Assembly (NCBI RefSeq): GCF_000521505.1
Contig: NZ_CP003915.1
Location: 2,790,001 to 2,854,000 of the forward strand
DNA length: 64,000 bases
Direction of reading: 5' to 3'
Source: Advenella mimigardefordensis DPN7
GTDB taxonomy: Bacteria; Pseudomonadota; Gammaproteobacteria; Burkholderiales; Burkholderiaceae_B
Made by a program: the position numbers and the translations under genes. The notes beneath the pieces are model-generated. The model had not been told where the DNA came from. It searched no databases and worked only from the letters and a program-made list of their open reading frames with translations. This document shows, in pieces, positions 56,988 to 64,000 of the stretch (its first letter is position 1; every line of letters begins with the position of its first letter).

Positions 56988-58881
56988 CGTAGGTACTCCG
57001 AATCGAAACGGGGTGGCTGAAACCAAGCAGGACCTGCTCAATATCCGCATGGCAGGTTTGACCAGGACCGTTCACCTGCACCTCTACCAGCAACCCTGCC
57101 GCGCCCTTGTCCTGGACACTGACATCCAACGCCACGTCCGGGAGCGCAGCGTGCAACACATCGAGATAACTGCGTCGGGCAGCGTCCACACGCAACTGGT
57201 TCTTCAGGATTTTGCCGACCGAACTCTTGGGCATTTCTTCCAGTACATAGCAATGCTTCGGCACGGCTGCCCGTTCCGGCACATGGCGGGCGGCATGCTG
57301 CAAAATATGTTGGGGATCGCTGCTCGCGTCAGGACGAAACACCACATACGCCACCGGCACCTCGCCAGCATGGCGATCCGGCGCGCCCACCACGGCCACG
57401 TCCTGTATCGCCTCTACGGCGAACAGAGCTTCCTCGACCATTTTTGGATCAATATTATGGCCGCCACGAATAATCAGATCTTTGGCCCGTCCGGTGATAT
57501 ACAGCCACGCTTCATCATCCAGATAACCCAGGTCGCCGGTATTGAGCCAATCGCCCTCAAACCAGTGTTCCGCTTTTCTGGGGCCCAGATACCCCGGGAA
57601 CACCGCCGGCCCCCGCACCAGGACCAGCCCTGGCTCACCCACTTCGCACTCGCGCGCAATGCTTCCGTCCCGATCCAATTGAACAATGCGCACATGCTGG
57701 TATGGCAAACGCAATCCCGAGCTGCCGACCTTGATTTTGTCGACCGGTGGCGTAATGAACGTCACCGCCGTCGTTTCGGTCTGGCCATAGCTTTCCCGGA
57801 TGCGTACTCCGGTCAGCCGATAAAACGTCTCTGCCGCCGTGACCGACAGCGGCGCAGTCGACGACGAGGCATAGCGCAGGCTCGACAGATCTGCGCCGTT
57901 GATAGGCAGGGAAAGTAGCTGATTAACCAGCGTAGGCACCAGATTGACGGTTGTCGCTCGGAAGGTTTCTATAAGCTTCCAGAGATTGGGCACCACAGAG
58001 GGATGGCGGTAACCGGCAGAGGTCATCAGCACAAGGCGTGAGCCGCGCGCCAGCGGAGAAAAGCAGCCCGCCACGCAACCGGCCACATGAAAAATCGGCA
58101 CCCCGATCAAACGTACTTCTTCATCGGCAAATCCAGTGAGCAAAGCCGAGGCCCAAACCCAGAACACCTGATTGCGGTGCAGCACCGGCGCCAGCTTGGG
58201 TGCACCGGTCGTGCCGCCAGTATGAAACAGCGCCGCAATCTCGTTGCGCCCGAACTTGCGTCCTGACACAAGATAATCGCCCTCATACGACTCAATGACC
58301 GATTCATACTGAATTACCGGGATACCACAAGCCTGTTGCGGGCCAGGTAATTCCCCGCCGATGCGGATGATCGCAGTCAGCCCGGCCAGGCGCGGCACAA
58401 CCGCCTCCAGCTTATGCCAGATTTGCGTATACTCGTCGCCACCATAGACAATAAGTACTTTGGTATTGGCCGCCTGCAGGGTATGCGCCATAATGTCGGA
58501 TTCCAGCATCCAGTTGACCGGATTGACGATCCCGGCTGCCTGCGCGCCCCATAATACATATTGCGATTCAAGCACTGCCGGCATCAACAGCGACACCACA
58601 TCGCTGCTGCCCACGCCCAGTTCGAACAGCAGATTTGCCGTCTGATGAATTTTCCGGCGCAGCCCGGCAAACGTCACTTCCCGGCTGGTTTCCAGTGGCC
58701 GCACGCCATCGGAAAACTCCTGAACGGCAACTTTGTCCGGATTGATGGCGCAACCATCCATCAACATCTGATAAGTGGACTCGGGCAAACCGCGCTCTTC
58801 CAGCGGCACCTGCTCAAAGCGTTCAATATCCTGCGTAGTCAGCAGGCGCTCGGTAGTCCAATAGCTATTTGGTATAGACAT
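56980..58881 (-). CDS. AMP-forming acyl-CoA synthetase
   Basis: A 633-residue adenylate-forming ligase. The ATP loop is TGGTTGAPK (221-229), the second motif YGQTETTAVTF is in the middle, and WLNTGDLGYLDDEAWLYITGRAKDLIIRGGHNIDPKMVEEAL is the hinge and C-terminal domain. The catalytic Lys is expected in SSVGKILKNQLR. A C-terminal extension of about 60 residues follows. It activates the substrate acid as CoA ester, the entry step of the surrounding beta-oxidation-like pathway. A crotonase gene overlaps its 3' end. Confidence 0.93.
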   Translation of the reverse strand: MSIPNSYWTTERLLTTQDIERFEQVPLEERGLPESTYQMLMDGCAINPDKVAVQEFSDGVRPLETSREVTFAGLRRKIHQTANLLFELGVGSSDVVSLLMPAVLESQYVLWGAQAAGIVNPVNWMLESDIMAHTLQAANTKVLIVYGGDEYTQIWHKLEAVVPRLAGLTAIIRIGGELPGPQQACGIPVIQYESVIESYEGDYLVSGRKFGRNEIAALFHTGGTTGAPKLAPVLHRNQVFWVWASALLTGFADEEVRLIGVPIFHVAGCVAGCFSPLARGSRLVLMTSAGYRHPSVVPNLWKLIETFRATTVNLVPTLVNQLLSLPINGADLSSLRYASSSTAPLSVTAAETFYRLTGVRIRESYGQTETTAVTFITPPVDKIKVGSSGLRLPYQHVRIVQLDRDGSIARECEVGEPGLVLVRGPAVFPGYLGPRKAEHWFEGDWLNTGDLGYLDDEAWLYITGRAKDLIIRGGHNIDPKMVEEALFAVEAIQDVAVVGAPDRHAGEVPVAYVVFRPDASSDPQHILQHAARHVPERAAVPKHCYVLEEMPKSSVGKILKNQLRVDAARRSYLDVLHAALPDVALDVSVQDKGAAGLLVEVQVNGPGQTCHADIEQVLLGFSHPVSIRSTYGE

Positions 58882-58939
58882 GACTCATGGTCCTGATTGG
58901 GTTGAACGGACGCGCGCCGCGCCCGTGTAAATAATTCGG

Positions 58940-59932
58940 CTATTTGCCTGACAGATTGATGCGTCGGGCCAGGTCGGTAAAACGGGTCGACTCGGCGGTG
59001 TAAAAAGCCGCCGCCTCCTGCAGATTCATCACCTGGCCGGCGTCATTACCGCGCTCAGCAACCCACTCCCGGAAATCTTTGGACGCCACAATTTCACTGG
59101 TCGCTGCGTTGATTTTTTCAGCCACCACCTGGGGCGTACTGGCGGGAACAAACAGCCCGGTCCATAAGGCGTAATGCATGCCTTTGAGCTCAGGCACCAC
59201 ATCAATGGTCGGGACCTTGGGCAACATCGGATTGGGCCGCTCGGCCAGAATAGTCAGAATTTTCAGTTTGCCGGCCCGCTCCATTTGCAGCGTACTGGGC
59301 GTCACTGGTAGAAACGTCATATCAACCTGGCTGCCCATCAGATCCTGAATGATTGGTGCTCCCCCGCGATAGGGAATGTGAGACACGGGAATACCCAGCC
59401 GCTTGCCAAAGTCCGCACCCACCATATGGAAGATGGAACCCACGCCGGTGCTACCGTAAGTAATCGGCTTATGTCCCGGCTTGCGGGCATCACGGATGAA
59501 CGCATCAATACTGTCTGCCGGATAGTCGGGCCGCGTGATCAGGGCAAACGCACCCGAGGTCATCTGCGCAATCATGCGAAAATCGTCGGGTTTATAGTGT
59601 GCACTGGTAATAATCAAAGGAGGCAGGGTCAACTCATTCGGGGAAGCCGCCAACAGGATCAGATTCTTCGACGGGGTGTTCAATACCCGCGTTGCCGCCA
59701 TAGAACCGCTAGCGCCACTGACGTTTTCGACCACAATGGTGGTGCCCAGTTTTTCTCCCAACTCGCCCTGTATACGACGCGCCACAATATCAAACGCATT
59801 GCCTGCGGGATACGGCACAATCAGCGAATGCACTCCCGCTACCGCGGACTGCGCCTGCACACTCGTGTTCGCCATGCACGCCATCAACACCATGGATGCA
59901 CCAACAAACCATCGACCTTTTAGTAGATTCAT
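58940..59932 (-). CDS. Bug/TctC-family periplasmic substrate-binding protein
   Basis: A 330-residue receptor. The signal peptide MNLLKGRWFVGASMVLMACM... is cleaved near VQAQS, and the mature part has HSLIVPYPAGNAFDIVARRIQ, ENVSGASGSMAATRVL and IPYRGGAPIIQDLMGSQVDMTFL. The usual binding-loop PFxxGG is changed to PYPAGN, and the motif DG-T-L after it is absent (PSKNLILLAAS), so it differs from the other two Bug proteins here and probably binds another ligand. It lies directly upstream of the CoA ligase gene. Confidence 0.9.
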   Translation of the reverse strand: MNLLKGRWFVGASMVLMACMANTSVQAQSAVAGVHSLIVPYPAGNAFDIVARRIQGELGEKLGTTIVVENVSGASGSMAATRVLNTPSKNLILLAASPNELTLPPLIITSAHYKPDDFRMIAQMTSGAFALITRPDYPADSIDAFIRDARKPGHKPITYGSTGVGSIFHMVGADFGKRLGIPVSHIPYRGGAPIIQDLMGSQVDMTFLPVTPSTLQMERAGKLKILTILAERPNPMLPKVPTIDVVPELKGMHYALWTGLFVPASTPQVVAEKINAATSEIVASKDFREWVAERGNDAGQVMNLQEAAAFYTAESTRFTDLARRINLSGK

Positions 59933-59997
59933 TTTTTGTCTCCATCATTTTTTACGATCACACCTTTTCTCGGTGCGTCACCTGCCTCTGGCTGTCT

Positions 59998-60021
59998 CCC
60001 CTGCCGTTCTGCGGGCAGGGG
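59998..60021 (-). other. Intergenic hairpin between SDR and Bug genes
   Basis: CCCCTGCC and GGCAGGGG form an 8-base-pair GC-rich stem with an 8-base loop in the 107-base gap inside the operon. It lacks a T run. It may stabilise or partly end the transcript, giving different levels of the genes on either side. Confidence 0.4.
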
Positions 60022-60039
60022 GAGTACACGCTATTGCGC

Positions 60040-60822
60040 TTAGATTGCGGTTAATCCTCCATCGACCGCCAGAATCTGGCCGGTGATATGCTTGGAGGCA
60101 TCACTGGCAAACAACACGGCGGCGCCTTTCAGATCGTCATCGTCACCGATGCGCTGCAACGGTGCGCGTGCCGCCAGCGCCTCCTCGCCCACCGCTTCGA
60201 TCGTTCCCTTAGTCATTTTCGACGGGAAGAACCCGGGGGCCAGGGCGTTGACGGTAATCCCGTACTTGCCCCATTCGCCAGCCAGGCCACGCGTGAAGTT
60301 GACAACCGCGCCCTTGCTGGTGTTGTAGGCGAGCGTGCCGGTAGACTTGGGACCATTTCCTTTCAAACCGGCAATCGACGCCAGATTGATGATGCGACCA
60401 TAGCGGTTCGGAATCATGGACTTCTGACCAACCAGTTGCGAGAGCAGAAAAATCGACCGGATGTTCAGGTTCATGACTTTGTCCCAGGCCGGCACTGGAT
60501 GATCTTCAGCTGGTGCGCCCCAGGTGGCGCCAGCGTTATTAACCAGAATATCGATGCGTCCCAGACGGCTCATCGCCTCTTGCACCAGCCGCTGGATATC
60601 CTCGTCTTTGGCGTTATCGGCTGCTACCCAGTCAACCTGAATGCCCTGTTTGCTCAGGCGCTCCTGCGCTGCCTGCAGCGCCTCACTTTTTCTGGATGAA
60701 ATCAGGATGCGTGCGCCCTGCTCTCCCAGTGCTTCCGCAATCTGCAGACCCAGGCCTTGCGAGCCGCCTGTAATCAGGGCAGTGCGGCCCGTCAAATCAA
60801 ATGCTTTTTTGATACTTCCCAT
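60040..60822 (-). CDS. Short-chain dehydrogenase/reductase (FabG-like)
   Basis: A 260-residue oxidoreductase of the classical SDR family. The cofactor loop is TGGSQGLG (about residues 18-25), NNAGATWGAP follows, and the catalytic Ser-Tyr-Lys are in the NLASIAG and AYNTSKGAV segments. The start ATG 60822 (MGSIKKAFDL) has a good GGGAGAC ribosome site; the frame runs on to 60843 into the thiolase gene. It likely oxidises a hydroxyacyl-CoA or alicyclic hydroxyl group in the pathway of this operon. Confidence 0.9.
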   Translation of the reverse strand: MGSIKKAFDLTGRTALITGGSQGLGLQIAEALGEQGARILISSRKSEALQAAQERLSKQGIQVDWVAADNAKDEDIQRLVQEAMSRLGRIDILVNNAGATWGAPAEDHPVPAWDKVMNLNIRSIFLLSQLVGQKSMIPNRYGRIINLASIAGLKGNGPKSTGTLAYNTSKGAVVNFTRGLAGEWGKYGITVNALAPGFFPSKMTKGTIEAVGEEALAARAPLQRIGDDDDLKGAAVLFASDASKHITGQILAVDGGLTAI

Positions 60823-60839
60823 TGTTGTCTCCCGACTAA

Positions 60840-62018
60840 TCAAACCACTTCAAACAGCCCGGCAGCACCCTGGCCGCCACCGATACACATTGTGACCACG
60901 ACATACTTCACGCCCCGGCGCTTGCCTTCCAGCAGAGCATGTCCGGTCAGGCGCGAACCGCTGACGCCATACGGATGCCCTACGGCAATCGCACCGCCGT
61001 TAACATTCAACCGATCGTCGGGAATGCCCAAGCGGTCACGACAGTACAGTACCTGGCAGGCAAAGGCTTCGTTCAGCTCCCAGAGCCCCACGTCTTCAAC
61101 CCGGATACCGGCGCGTTCAAGCAGACGCGGCACGGCAAACGCAGGGCCGATACCCATTTCATCGGGTTCGCAACCAGCAACGGCAAAACCTCTAAAGATG
61201 CCCAGCGGCTGAATGCCGCGCTGTTTTGCCAGTTCGGCATTCATCACCACGCAAGCCGACGCGCCATCAGAGAACTGGCTGGCATTGCCTGCCGTGATAA
61301 CGCCGCCCGGCAGCGCCGAACGAATCCGCGACACGGCTTCCAGCGTCGTGCCGGGACGGATGCCCTCGTCAGCCGACGCCGTCACTTCCCGGGTCGTGAC
61401 ACGGCCCGTTACCGGATCAGTCACGGCCATGACTGTCGTCATCGGTACAATTTCGGCATCGAAGCGGCCTTGCGCCTGCGCCTGGGCCGCACGCTCCTGG
61501 CTGCGCACGCCATACTCGTCCTGGCTTTGTTTGGAGATGCCGTAACGCTTGGCCACCGTTTCAGCCGTTTGCAGCATGCTCCAGTAAAGTTCTGGTTTAT
61601 TCTCCTGCAGCCAAGGATCCCGGCGCATAAACATATTGGCCTGATTCTGCACACAGGAAATCGACTCCAGTCCACCCGCCACAATCGCCGGCGCGCCTTC
61701 GACCATCACGCGCTGGGCAGCCATGGCAATACTTTGCAGGCCTGAAGAACAAAAACGGTTGATAGTCATCCCTGCGGTCGTGACCGGCAACCCGGCGCGC
61801 AAGGCAATCGCCCGGGCGACGTTTCCACCGGTCGTTCCCTCAAGCAGCGACCCGCCCATGATGCAGTCTTCGATTTCCCCTGCATCCAGGCCAGATCGTT
61901 CAACGGCATGCCGCACTGCATGGGCCCCCAGCGTCGCGCCATGGGTCATATTGAAAGCGCCTTTCCAGCTTTTCGCCAACGGCGTGCGCGCCGTGGACAC
62001 AATGACAGCTTCCTGCAT
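60840..62018 (-). CDS. Thiolase (acetyl-CoA acyltransferase)
   Basis: A 392-residue thiolase. The nucleophile is Cys90 in [14 protein letters not shown]; the second active site has [21 protein letters not shown], and the third Cys is in CIGGGQG. It splits 3-oxoacyl-CoA with CoA, or runs in reverse for synthesis. In this operon a degradative role is clear. Thirty bases or fewer separate it from both neighbours, the SDR and the FadB-like gene. Confidence 0.94.
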   Translation of the reverse strand: MQEAVIVSTARTPLAKSWKGAFNMTHGATLGAHAVRHAVERSGLDAGEIEDCIMGGSLLEGTTGGNVARAIALRAGLPVTTAGMTINRFCSSGLQSIAMAAQRVMVEGAPAIVAGGLESISCVQNQANMFMRRDPWLQENKPELYWSMLQTAETVAKRYGISKQSQDEYGVRSQERAAQAQAQGRFDAEIVPMTTVMAVTDPVTGRVTTREVTASADEGIRPGTTLEAVSRIRSALPGGVITAGNASQFSDGASACVVMNAELAKQRGIQPLGIFRGFAVAGCEPDEMGIGPAFAVPRLLERAGIRVEDVGLWELNEAFACQVLYCRDRLGIPDDRLNVNGGAIAVGHPYGVSGSRLTGHALLEGKRRGVKYVVVTMCIGGGQGAAGLFEVV

Positions 62019-62044
62019 TTGATAAATCCTTTTGTTTTGAATGA

Positions 62045-64000
62045 TTAATCGTTAAAACGCTGACCGGCTTCAATCCGGCTCTCGAGCAACGTAGTGGGTG
62101 TCCACCAGGAATCTTCTTTGGCCCAGCCACGCATCGAGCGACGAACATTGAACAACCCTACGGTGTCGCTGTAGAACATGGGTCCTCCGCGCCATGCGGG
62201 GAAACCATAGCCATGCAGATAGACTGCATCAATATCGGAGGCACGCAAGGCGATACCCTCATCCAGAATACGCGCCCCCTCATGGGCCAGCGCGTACATC
62301 AGGCGCGCGACAATGTCCTCATCGCTAAACTGGCGCGGGGTAATGCCCTGCTCTTTCCAATAGGTTTCCAAAATCTGTCGCGTGACGGCAGAGGGTTTGG
62401 GTGTTCGGTCACCGGGCGCGTAGTCATACCAGCCACCGCCAGTTTTCTGGCCGAACCGGCCGGCCTCGCACAAACGGTCTGAGACCGTGAAACGGCGGGC
62501 ATCGGGCTTTTCTGCATAACGGCGCTTGCGGATGGCCCAGCCGATATCGCCACCGGCCAGGTCGCTCATCCGATAAGGCCCCATCGCCATCCCGAATTTT
62601 TCCAGCGCCCGGTCAATCTGTTCCGGCGTCGCACCCTGATGCAGCAATGACGCCGCCTGCCAACTGTACTCGGCCAGCATGCGATTACCGATAAAGCCAT
62701 CACATACGCCCGAAACCACGGGTACTTTGCCAATACGTTTGGCAACCTCAATCGCTGTGACCAGCACATCGTCCGATACCGCGTCCGTCCTGACAATTTC
62801 AAGCAGGCGCATGACATTGGCGGGACTGAAAAAATGCAATCCCAGCACATCCTGCGGCCGTTGAGTGGTCCGGGCTATTTCATTCATATCCAGTGTCGAG
62901 GTATTCGAAGTCAGAATCGCGCCCGGCTTGAGAATCTCATCCAGACGATGGAAAAGATCCTTTTTCACCGCCATATCTTCATAGGCTGCTTCAATCACCA
63001 GATCACAATCGGCTAACGCAGCCAGGTCGGGCGCTGGCGTCAGCAGCGCCATATTCTGGTCAATCTGGGCGGTCGTCAGTTTTCCCTTGCGCGCACTGGT
63101 TTCATAATTACGCAGAATCGTTGCCGCGCCGCGGTCGATTGATTCCTGATCACGATCGTTCAGCAGCACCGGTATACCGGCGCTCAGGAAATTGGCGGCA
63201 ATGCCCGCGCCCATCAGCCCGGCACCTACCACGCCCACCCGATTGACCGGACGCGCTTGTGCCGTGTCACTAATGCCAGGCACCTTGGTGGCGGCACGCT
63301 CGGAGAAAAACGCATGGCGCAAAGACTTGGACACCGACGTTGCCATCAATTCCAGAAAGAAGCGCCGCTCCAGCGCCAGTCCCTCATCAAAGGGCAATTG
63401 CGTCGCCGCCAGCAGCGCCTCGACGCAACGCTGCGGCGCCGGCAGGTGTTTTTTGCGGGCCTGCAGACCGGCTGCGACCAGAGCCAGATAAGCCTGGGCA
63501 TTGGCATGTTCGACTTTGCGATCGCGGACTCGCGGATAAGGTGCAGGCTGGCTGGCCTTATCCAGCGCGAACTGAATAGCTTCAGTCAGCAGGTCTGCAT
63601 CGACCACCTTGTCGAAAAGGCCAGAGTCGGCCAGTGAAGCAGCCGAGCGCGATGACCCGGTGGTAATCATATCGGTCGCCAGCTCCAGCCCCACCAGCCG
63701 GGGAAGGCGCTGCGTGCCGCCAGCGCCGGGTAACAGACCCATGGTGACTTCCGAGAGTGCGACCCGCGCCTGCTTGAGGGCGACACGATAGTGACAACCC
63801 ATGGCCAGTTCAAGCCCGCCGCCCATGGCAACGCCATGCACTGCTGCTACAACGGGCTTGCTGCTGTTTTCCAGTACAGCAATCACCGCATTCACGCCTG
63901 GCTCCTGGCCGGTTTTGGGTGAATTGAACTCGCGCATGTCTGCGCCGCCGCAAAATACTTTACCCGCACCGGTAACGACCACGGCGAGCACCGCCTCATC
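62045..64000 (-). CDS. FadB-like enoyl-CoA hydratase/3-hydroxyacyl-CoA dehydrogenase (5' end outside window)
   Basis: The frame is open to the last base of the window, so the N-terminus is missing; the visible part is about 652 residues of an expected 700 or so. An N-terminal crotonase domain ([57 protein letters not shown]) is followed by the NAD-binding dehydrogenase domain ([43 protein letters not shown], with the catalytic His) and the two C-terminal domains. It performs steps two and three of beta-oxidation and lies first among the visible genes of the operon. Confidence 0.94.
   Translation of the reverse strand, partial: DEAVLAVVVTGAGKVFCGGADMREFNSPKTGQEPGVNAVIAVLENSSKPVVAAVHGVAMGGGLELAMGCHYRVALKQARVALSEVTMGLLPGAGGTQRLPRLVGLELATDMITTGSSRSAASLADSGLFDKVVDADLLTEAIQFALDKASQPAPYPRVRDRKVEHANAQAYLALVAAGLQARKKHLPAPQRCVEALLAATQLPFDEGLALERRFFLELMATSVSKSLRHAFFSERAATKVPGISDTAQARPVNRVGVVGAGLMGAGIAANFLSAGIPVLLNDRDQESIDRGAATILRNYETSARKGKLTTAQIDQNMALLTPAPDLAALADCDLVIEAAYEDMAVKKDLFHRLDEILKPGAILTSNTSTLDMNEIARTTQRPQDVLGLHFFSPANVMRLLEIVRTDAVSDDVLVTAIEVAKRIGKVPVVSGVCDGFIGNRMLAEYSWQAASLLHQGATPEQIDRALEKFGMAMGPYRMSDLAGGDIGWAIRKRRYAEKPDARRFTVSDRLCEAGRFGQKTGGGWYDYAPGDRTPKPSAVTRQILETYWKEQGITPRQFSDEDIVARLMYALAHEGARILDEGIALRASDIDAVYLHGYGFPAWRGGPMFYSDTVGLFNVRRSMRGWAKEDSWWTPTTLLESRIEAGQRFND

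Overview
The window looks like a chromosomal segment of a betaproteobacterium of the order Burkholderiales, most likely family Alcaligenaceae. The evidence is a 14-gene nuo operon with separate nuoC and nuoD, a DUF2818-type membrane protein after nuoN, Bordetella-type porins, several orphan Bug/TctC tripartite-tricarboxylate substrate-binding proteins, and the qor-tpiA-secG-tRNA-Leu gene order. Advenella or a close relative is a guess from general knowledge; no 16S gene is present.

Layout. 1-1.7 kb (+): 3' part of a DUF294/nucleotidyltransferase-type gene overlapping a DnaQ-like exonuclease. 1.9-17.0 kb (-): DUF2818-type gene and the complete nuoA-N operon for respiratory complex I, with a terminator at its end. 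17.0-22.2 kb: an accessory block containing a porin with a perfect FNR-type box upstream, a group IIC-like intron with its reverse transcriptase, azurin, and a two-copy direct repeat. 22.2-24.8 kb (-): tRNA-Leu(GAG), secG, tpiA and a quinone oxidoreductase. 25.0-29.0 kb (-): universal stress protein with a SulP permease, and an MFS transporter. 29.3-30.7 kb: tRNA-Ser(TGA), tRNA-Leu(TAA), a small charged lipoprotein and tRNA-Pro(TGG). 30.7-33.8 kb: a decayed MqsA-like antitoxin, a second porin whose expected start codon is one base out of frame, a possible short regulatory RNA, and a membrane-protein/XRE-regulator pair behind two matching palindromes.

33.9-35.8 kb (-): TRIC-family channel and M20 amidohydrolase. 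35.9-43.1 kb: a LysR regulator divergent from a catabolic operon (Bug receptor, NDP-forming acyl-CoA synthetase, crotonase, aldehyde dehydrogenase, crotonase). 43.2-46.4 kb (-): a catecholate-type TonB siderophore receptor with a PiuC/YbiX hydroxylase and a possible Fur box. 46.8-52.4 kb: FMN-dependent alpha-hydroxy-acid oxidase, a frameshifted HigA-like antitoxin relic, a glutathione transferase, a YbfB/YjiJ-type MFS exporter with a LysR regulator, and a divergent nitronate monooxygenase-like enzyme. 52.5-64 kb (-): a long beta-oxidation-type operon (FadB-like protein cut by the window edge, thiolase, SDR, Bug, CoA ligase, crotonase, Bug, crotonase, acyl-CoA dehydrogenase).

How the parts work together. 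Energy metabolism (complex I, azurin, an FNR-type site on a porin) sits next to two CoA-thioester catabolic operons that carry dedicated periplasmic Bug receptors but no TctA/TctB membrane genes in the window. Their substrates cannot be read from sequence; small organic, aromatic or alicyclic acids are the likely class. Two independently decayed toxin-antitoxin relics and one group II intron mark past mobile-element traffic. I found no CRISPR array, prophage or obvious new defence system.
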